From NCBI GenBank assembly GCA_016717005.1, contig JADJUF010000007.1:62001-126000 (forward strand): DNA of 64,000 bases. The letters run 5' to 3'. The notes beneath the pieces were generated by a model. It was not told the origin of the DNA. It was given only the letters and a program-made list of their open reading frames with translations, and did no database searches. This DNA is from Myxococcales bacterium (GTDB lineage: Bacteria > Myxococcota_A > Polyangia > Haliangiales > Haliangiaceae). Below, piece by piece: positions 57,516 through 64,000 of the stretch (the stretch's first letter is position 1; the number at the start of each line of letters is the position of its first letter). The position numbers and the translations under genes were made by a program.

Positions 57516-58325
57516 CTACCAGCGCGGGCCGCGCAGCCAGGGTGAGCCGACGATCGGGTGGGCCGCCAGCGTCGTCGCGACCCGGGCCGCGACGATCGCG
57601 CGCGCCTTCTTGACGCGCGCGCGGCCGCCGTCGACGCACAGGCCGTCGCTGAGCGGGCAGCGGATGCGCACGTGCAGGTGATCGTCGTGGGGCGCCGAGT
57701 CGCCGGGCTGGGACAGCACCTGGCCGGCCCAGGCGACCAGGCCCTCGGGCTCGCCGATCGCGCGCGCGTGATCGAGCAGGAGCGAGCGCAGCGGCGCGTA
57801 GATGAACAGGTGGTCGATCACGACGCCGCGATCGGCGAGCAGCGCGCGCACCAGCACCCAGGTGCGGGCGACGTCGAACCGGAGCGGCGGGCCGCCATCG
57901 ACGGTGCGGCCCTCGTCGCCGAAGTGGCGCATCTCGGTCAGCGCCACCGGCCGGCCGCTGGGGTCGCGGACGAAGAACAGCAGATCGACGTCGCGCCCGG
58001 TCTGGTGCGAGCGATGGTGAGGGCCCGGGCCACCGCCGCGCCGGGACATGTCGGCGACGCCGATGCGCGCGCCGGGGAGGTCCTCGGCCACGCGTCGGCC
58101 GGCGCCGACCACCAGCGCGACCAGCTCGTCGGTGCCCCACTGGCTGCCGCGCGCGCGCCACCGCGCCGGCACCTCGTAGCCGACCCCGCGGTCGGGCAGC
58201 TCGGCGCCGTCGAGCAGCACCCCGTCGGCGGCGCCGCCGACCGAGACCGTCGTGCCGTCGCCGACCACGCCCAGCTCGACGCACGCGCTCGCGGCGAGCG
58301 CGAGCCCGGCGACGAGGGACAGCAT
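57516..58325 (-). CDS. penicillin-insensitive murein endopeptidase (MepA-like)
   Basis: A 269-residue lipoprotein-type protein (VAGLALAASACVELG). It has the M74 metallopeptidase motifs: ADMSRRGGGPGPHHRSHQTGRDVDLLFF, with the H and D zinc ligands, and APHDDHLHVRIRCPLSDGLC with the second HxH set. It cleaves D-Ala-DAP crosslinks in peptidoglycan. The ATG at 58325 fits the signal peptide. It is on the same strand as the serine hydrolase upstream, 61 bp away. Confidence 0.88.
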   Translation of the reverse strand: MLSLVAGLALAASACVELGVVGDGTTVSVGGAADGVLLDGAELPDRGVGYEVPARWRARGSQWGTDELVALVVGAGRRVAEDLPGARIGVADMSRRGGGPGPHHRSHQTGRDVDLLFFVRDPSGRPVALTEMRHFGDEGRTVDGGPPLRFDVARTWVLVRALLADRGVVIDHLFIYAPLRSLLLDHARAIGEPEGLVAWAGQVLSQPGDSAPHDDHLHVRIRCPLSDGLCVDGGRARVKKARAIVAARVATTLAAHPIVGSPWLRGPRW

Positions 58326-58386
58326 CAGGCACCGCACGTCGCCATTGTGCACCGAGGCGCGCGCGCGCGCCAAGTCCGCGGCGAGG

Positions 58387-59970
58387 TCAGGGCCCGACGC
58401 GCTCGAGCCGGTACGTCACGAGCGCGTCCGGCACGACGATCCGCAGGTGGGCGGCGTCGCCCTCGATCGCCAGGCCGGTCCCCGCGAACGGCGGATCGAC
58501 CAGCACCAGCTCGACCACGCCGTCGGGGCGCGCCCGTCGCCCGAAGTCGCTGCGCCACTCGCCGGCGTCGAAGCTGCCGCCGTGGACCGCGGGCCGGACG
58601 ACCACGTCGCCCAGGCGCGGATCGCGGTAGGTGCCCGCCAGGCCCGCGGCCCAGCTCGGGGGCGGCGCGAGCTCGACGCCCTGCCCGGCCGCGGCGTCGG
58701 CCTCAGCCCGGGCCTGCACCAGCGCGGTCAGGCGCGCCGCGGCCTCGGGCCGCGCGCCGACCAGCAGCGCCTCGAGCACCGCGCGCTCGACCACCGCGTT
58801 GAACGGCAGCTGCTCGGCGGCGCCGCCGTTGCGGACGTTGGTGAGGATGACGACCCCGACGCCGAGGTCGGGCAGCACCGCGACCGTCGTGCCGAACCCG
58901 AACGCGCCGCCGTCGTGGCCGAGCAGGCGCACCCCGTGGTAGCGGTCGACCCCGACGCCGAGGCCGTAGCCGCTGTCGGGGCCGTCGCCGTCGGCGATCC
59001 GCCGGCGCCACCGGGCCTCGACGTTCGCGGCCGAGACCACGCGCCGCCCGCCCGGCGCCACGCCGCGGGCGGCCTCGGTCGCGACGTAGCGCGCGACGTC
59101 GCGCACCGTCGACCAGGCGGCGCCGGCCGGCGCGATCGACCGGACCCCGCCCTCGATCGCCACCGGCATCGCGCGGGTGGTGCCGTCGAGCGCGAGCGCG
59201 TGCGGGCTGGCGTGATCGCCGCGCTCGACCGCGTCGAGCGCGAGCGTCGTCGCGGTCATGCCGATCGGATCGAACACGGTCCGCTGCATCACCGCGGCGT
59301 AGGCGTCGCCCAGGCCCCGGGCGGGCTCGGCGGCGTGGGCCGCGGCGTAGCCGCCGGCGGCGACCATCAGGTTCGAGTACTGGTAGGTGGCGCCGAGCGC
59401 CGCGGTCGGCCGCATCGTCGCCATCGCCGCCAGCCGGGCCTCGGGCCCGACCTCGCCCTCGAAGATGTTGTCGAGGTCCTGGGCCCCGACGCCCGAGCAC
59501 GCGCACGACATGTGCCACAGCTCGAGGCGCGCGGTCAGCGCGGCGTCGGCCAGCGCGAACCCCGGCAAGAGCGTCGTGACGCGATCGTCCCAGCGCACGA
59601 CCCCGGCGTCGACCAGCGCCGCCTCCATGAGCGTGGTCAGCGGCTTGGTGACCGAGCCCAGCAGGAACCGGGTGTCGACGGTGATCGGCGCCGGCTCGCC
59701 CAGCCGACGGACGCCGACGACGTGCTGGTAGATCACCTCGCCGTCGCGGGTGATCGCGACCGCCGCGCCGGGCACCGCCAGGCGCGCGCGCGCGTCATCG
59801 ATGAACGCGTCGAGCGCGGCGACGTCGAGCGGGCGCACCGGCCCCGCCAGGACCTCGTCGTCGCCCGCCACCGGGGACGCGACCGCCGGCGTCGGCCGCG
59901 GACGGGCCCCGCACGCGCCCGCGGCGATCGCGATGAGCACGCCCCAACGATGCGCGGTCGAGCTGGACAC
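58387..59970 (-). CDS. serine beta-lactamase-like hydrolase
   Basis: A 527-residue exported protein (WGVLIAIAAGACGARP signal). The catalytic domain has VAITRDGEVIYQHVVG, SVTKPLTTLMEAALVDAG with the SxxK serine and lysine, and YQYSNLMVAAGGYAA with the YSN tyrosine. HDGGAFGFGTTVAVLP supplies the third motif region. A C-terminal beta domain (VELAPPPSWAAGLAGTYRDPRLGDVVV) is typical of esterase-like members. Likely a peptidase or esterase rather than a resistance enzyme. The GTG at 59970 is chosen to include the signal. Confidence 0.88.
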   Translation of the reverse strand: MSSSTAHRWGVLIAIAAGACGARPRPTPAVASPVAGDDEVLAGPVRPLDVAALDAFIDDARARLAVPGAAVAITRDGEVIYQHVVGVRRLGEPAPITVDTRFLLGSVTKPLTTLMEAALVDAGVVRWDDRVTTLLPGFALADAALTARLELWHMSCACSGVGAQDLDNIFEGEVGPEARLAAMATMRPTAALGATYQYSNLMVAAGGYAAAHAAEPARGLGDAYAAVMQRTVFDPIGMTATTLALDAVERGDHASPHALALDGTTRAMPVAIEGGVRSIAPAGAAWSTVRDVARYVATEAARGVAPGGRRVVSAANVEARWRRRIADGDGPDSGYGLGVGVDRYHGVRLLGHDGGAFGFGTTVAVLPDLGVGVVILTNVRNGGAAEQLPFNAVVERAVLEALLVGARPEAAARLTALVQARAEADAAAGQGVELAPPPSWAAGLAGTYRDPRLGDVVVRPAVHGGSFDAGEWRSDFGRRARPDGVVELVLVDPPFAGTGLAIEGDAAHLRIVVPDALVTYRLERVGP

Positions 59971-60014
59971 GGCTCCGAGACAACCACATCGGCCCACGGT
60001 TGCGGGCGATCCAG

Positions 60015-60974
60015 TCAGGTCGCGGGCGCGACCACGACCGAGCCGAGGACCCGCTGGTCGTACGTGCACGTCAGCGTCACCGGGTCGGCGGTCGCCGACG
60101 CCACGATCACGCCGATGGGCGTCAGGGCCGTGAGCGCGACCGGGCGCGAGGTCGTCCACGCGCACGGCACGGCCACCAGGTCGGCGCCGGCGTCGTCGAG
60201 CCCCTGCGGGAACACGAAGGCGAGGAAGCCGCCAGGCGACGAGGCCATGAACCCGGTGCTGTCGACCCGCGCGCGCACGATCCGATCGGCGGCGATCACC
60301 TCGACCGGCGCGGACCAGCCGGCCGCGGTGTGATCGGACGACACCGCGTACGCCCCGGGCACGTCGGCCCGCAGCTCGTAGGCCGGGCCCTCGGAGGACA
60401 GGAACAGCCCGCCGGTGCCGAGGTCGGCCGGCAGCGCGGTCAGGCCCGGCGGCACGGTGAGCGTGGAGCCGCCGCGGCCGATGCGCGGCGCGCCGTCGAC
60501 GCCGCGGGCCGAGCTCGTCACGAGGCCGAGCCCGCCCTCGGCGATCCGCTCCGTCACGCGCAGCTCGACCTGGCCGACCTCGGCCACGGTCACCGTCAGG
60601 CGATCGATCACGTCGGCGCCGTGGACGATCAGCTCGGCCTGGCCCGGCGCCACCGCGGTGACGTCGAAGCGGGTCTCCTCGTCGACCTGCGTCAGCATCG
60701 CGTCGATGCGCACGACCCCGGGGTCGCTCGACTCGATCCGCCGCACCGGCTCGTAGGTGCCGTCGAAGATCAAGCGCTCGCGGCTGTTCGCGGCGAGCGC
60801 GCGCACCGCCAGGCAGTCCGACTCGGTGCAGTCGACGGCGCTGAAGCTCCCGACGCCCAGGTTCCCCTGGGTCGACGAGCCGCAGCCACCGCCGCCATCG
60901 CCGGCAGGATCGGCGGTGCTGGTACAGGCGACGACCGCGAGCGGCACCATGCGGACCAAGATCGAGCGCAGCAT
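60015..60974 (-). CDS. lipoprotein with bacterial Ig-like region
   Basis: A 319-residue protein with a good lipobox (VPLAVVAC) and a Gly/Cys spacer. The body is beta-rich: LIFDGTYEPVRRIESSDPGVVRI, DVTAVAPGQAELIVHGADVIDRLTVTV resembles a BIg2-type Ig repeat, followed by YELRADVPGAYAVSS and a final beta segment. Probably anchored at the outer membrane. No enzyme motif. It lies upstream of the serine hydrolase on the same strand, and its own upstream region is the large 16-mer array. Confidence 0.72.
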   Translation of the reverse strand: MLRSILVRMVPLAVVACTSTADPAGDGGGGCGSSTQGNLGVGSFSAVDCTESDCLAVRALAANSRERLIFDGTYEPVRRIESSDPGVVRIDAMLTQVDEETRFDVTAVAPGQAELIVHGADVIDRLTVTVAEVGQVELRVTERIAEGGLGLVTSSARGVDGAPRIGRGGSTLTVPPGLTALPADLGTGGLFLSSEGPAYELRADVPGAYAVSSDHTAAGWSAPVEVIAADRIVRARVDSTGFMASSPGGFLAFVFPQGLDDAGADLVAVPCAWTTSRPVALTALTPIGVIVASATADPVTLTCTYDQRVLGSVVVAPAT

Positions 60975-61121
60975 GCCTCGATCCCTTGCATACCGAGTGC
61001 CGAGGCCCCGGCCGCGTCAGATCCGCCGCTCGCGCGCCTGCCAGCGGTGACCGGCTGACACCGCGGGCGATCCTCACCAGGACCTGACCGCGAGGTCGCG
61101 CCGGGCACCGGTTTTCGGCGA

Positions 61122-61533
61122 CGATCGGCTGACACCCGCCGCGCCGTCGCCCCGCGACGATCGGCTGACACCCGCCGCGCTGGCCCCGCGCGATCGGGCC
61201 CCGCGACGATCGGCTGACACCCGCCGCGCGGGCCCGCGACGATCGGCTGACACCCGCCGCGCGGCCGCGCGGGACACCCGCCGCGCGGGCCCGCGACGAT
61301 CGGCTGACACCCGCCGCGCGGCCCCGCGACGATCGGCTGACACCCGCCGCGCGGGACACCCGACGCGCTGGCCCGCGACGATCGGCTGACACCCGCCGCG
61401 CCGGCCCCGCGACGATCGGCTGACACCCGGGGCGTCGGCCCAGCTCCCGATCGGCTGACACCCGACGCGTCAGGCCCCCGCGACGATCGGCTGACACCCG
61501 GGGGTCGGCCCAGCTCCCGATCGGCTGACACCC
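61122..61533. repeat. 11-copy interspersed array of CGATCGGCTGACACCC
   Basis: The 16-mer occurs at 61122, 61158, 61207, 61240, 61297, 61330, 61379, 61413, 61448, 61484 and 61518, always on the plus strand and without mismatch. Start-to-start distances are 33-36 bp, or 49 and 57 bp. The bases between are related GC-rich words (GCCGCGCGGGCCCGCGA) with partial extra units (GACACCCGCCGCGCGGG). It fills most of the dnaK-lipoprotein spacer; no gene is supported in 60975-61700. A single further copy is at 29166. Confidence 0.95.
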
Positions 61534-61659
61534 GACGCGCCGACGCCTGCTGGGCGCACAAACGACGACCGCCCGCCGGGTCAGCGACGCGCGACACCCG
61601 ACGCGCCGACCCCAGCCCAAACGACGACCGCCCGCCGGGTCAGCGGCGGGCGTCGAGGT

Positions 61660-61694
61660 CCGGGCGAGGCCCGGCGGTCCGGGCGAGGGCCCGG
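61660..61694 (-). terminator. dnaK: twin hairpins downstream of dnaK
   Basis: Two adjacent stems, CCGGGC-GAG-GCCCGG (61660-61674) and CCGGGC-GAGG-GCCCGG (61679-61694), start 6 bp after the dnaK stop. No U-tract is present. A repeated 24-bp word with GACCGCCCGCCGGGTCAGCG follows at 61623 and 61562. Confidence 0.6.
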
Positions 61695-61700
61695 TCGCGA

Positions 61701-63611
<1,911 letters not shown>

Positions 63612-63669
63612 GACGTTGCCCTCTCTGAGTCCCGGCTTGCTTGATGCGCCGGCTTTTTGGATGCGGGGC

Positions 63670-63698
63670 AACCTAAGCACCACCCAAGTACAGGTCAA
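63670..63698 (-). promoter_or_regulatory. dnaK: sigma70-type promoter of dnaK
   Basis: On the minus strand TTGACC (63693-63698), a 17-bp spacer and TAGGTT (63670-63675). The ATG of dnaK is about 60 bp downstream. No CIRCE inverted repeat (TTAGCACTC type) and no clear sigma32 -10 were seen. Confidence 0.6.
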
Positions 63699-64000
63699 CA
63701 CCCGGACCGGAGATCGGTGCGAGGAATGCAGGGGGCGCCGAGGCTCGATCCACCCGGGTCCCCGGCCCGCCGAGCCACCTGCGCCCTCGAATCGAAACGC
63801 TGCGGACCGGGCAGCGGGGCGTTCGGCCTACGGCGCGGGGCGCCCGGCATCCTCGACTGGCCGACGCCCCGCACCGGGCCGCGGCATTGTCCTCGGCCGC
63901 GGCCCCCCCGCCCCGGCCGCCTCGGCGGTGACGATGGCCACGCGCGCCCAATCGCGGTCGCAGCAGCGCTCGTGGGAATATCGACCATGCTCGCCCGTCG
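63699..64000. other. no supported feature
   Basis: About 300 bp upstream of the dnaK promoter to the window edge. Short frames exist but have no coding quality. Nothing is recognised. Confidence 0.4.

Noticed and set aside
61122..61533. CRISPR array
   Set aside because: Core repeat is only 16 bp, spacers are similar to each other and of irregular length, and no cas gene is near.
58387..61620. A single 1077-residue gene including the 16-mer array
   Set aside because: Only the part from 59970 downwards has protein sense (serine hydrolase); the rest reads through a real lipoprotein gene in another frame and the repeat array.
63612..63720. CIRCE/HrcA operator at dnaK
   Set aside because: No TTAGCACTC-type inverted repeat could be found.
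63612..63988. Short minus-strand frames upstream of dnaK
   Set aside because: No start signals or coding character; a sigma70-type promoter overlaps them.

Overview
The window is very GC-rich. It carries a complete alternative complex III (Act) plus caa3-type oxidase gene set, a DUF4388 protein, a Roadblock/LC7 protein, an FHA-coupled sigma54 activator, and many lipoproteins with Gly/Asp/Pro-rich linkers. This combination suggests a myxobacterium-like chromosome (Myxococcota, perhaps the Haliangium/Kofleria side); that placement is inferred from gene content and style only. No rRNA, tRNA, CRISPR array or phage genes were seen.

Layout. 1-10.5 kb: a partial DUF4388 protein, an FHA-GAF-sigma54 activator, an ExbB/ExbD energizer operon ending in a divergent ExbD whose 5' end is triplicated, a broken PHP-domain lipoprotein, a yggX gene with one in-frame stop, a PLP enzyme and a membrane anti-sigma-like protein. 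10.7-14.1 kb: a small secreted protein, a 2,4-dienoyl-CoA reductase-like SDR, and an ECF sigma factor with a coupled FecR-like partner. 14.1-28.4 kb (minus strand): the respiratory cluster actA-actB-actC-actDE-actF, a small anchored protein, sco, and caa3 oxidase subunits II, I, III and IV. Electrons would pass from quinol through ActB/ActA/ActE to CuA and heme c of subunit II, then to oxygen. 28.8-32.1 kb: rpsA and cmk.

32.2-44.5 kb (plus strand): membrane proteins, a 157-bp MITE-like element, a coupled operon of PPIase-like lipoprotein, Roadblock, DUF4350, MoxR and DUF58, then thiS-thiG-thiE, a phosphodiester glycosidase-like lipoprotein, and an N-formylglutamate amidohydrolase-like gene with its coupled partner. 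44.6-64 kb (mostly minus): a second inverted-repeat element, an acyl-CoA dehydrogenase, a MerR-hydrolase-GNAT operon with a palindromic operator candidate, purD and purH, a pair of DNA-binding regulators behind an AT-rich promoter, a murein endopeptidase, a serine hydrolase, a lipoprotein, an 11-copy 16-mer array and dnaK.

The most unusual content is non-coding. Several intergenic regions hold tandem repeats, each with its own unit (6, 7, about 10, 20 and about 33-57 bp). Three of them share one plan: stop codon, GC-rich double hairpin of a common family, tandem array, next gene. The other notable structure is the 74-bp triplication in front of the second exbD-like gene, which makes a chain of GTGA-coupled 25-residue membrane micro-ORFs.
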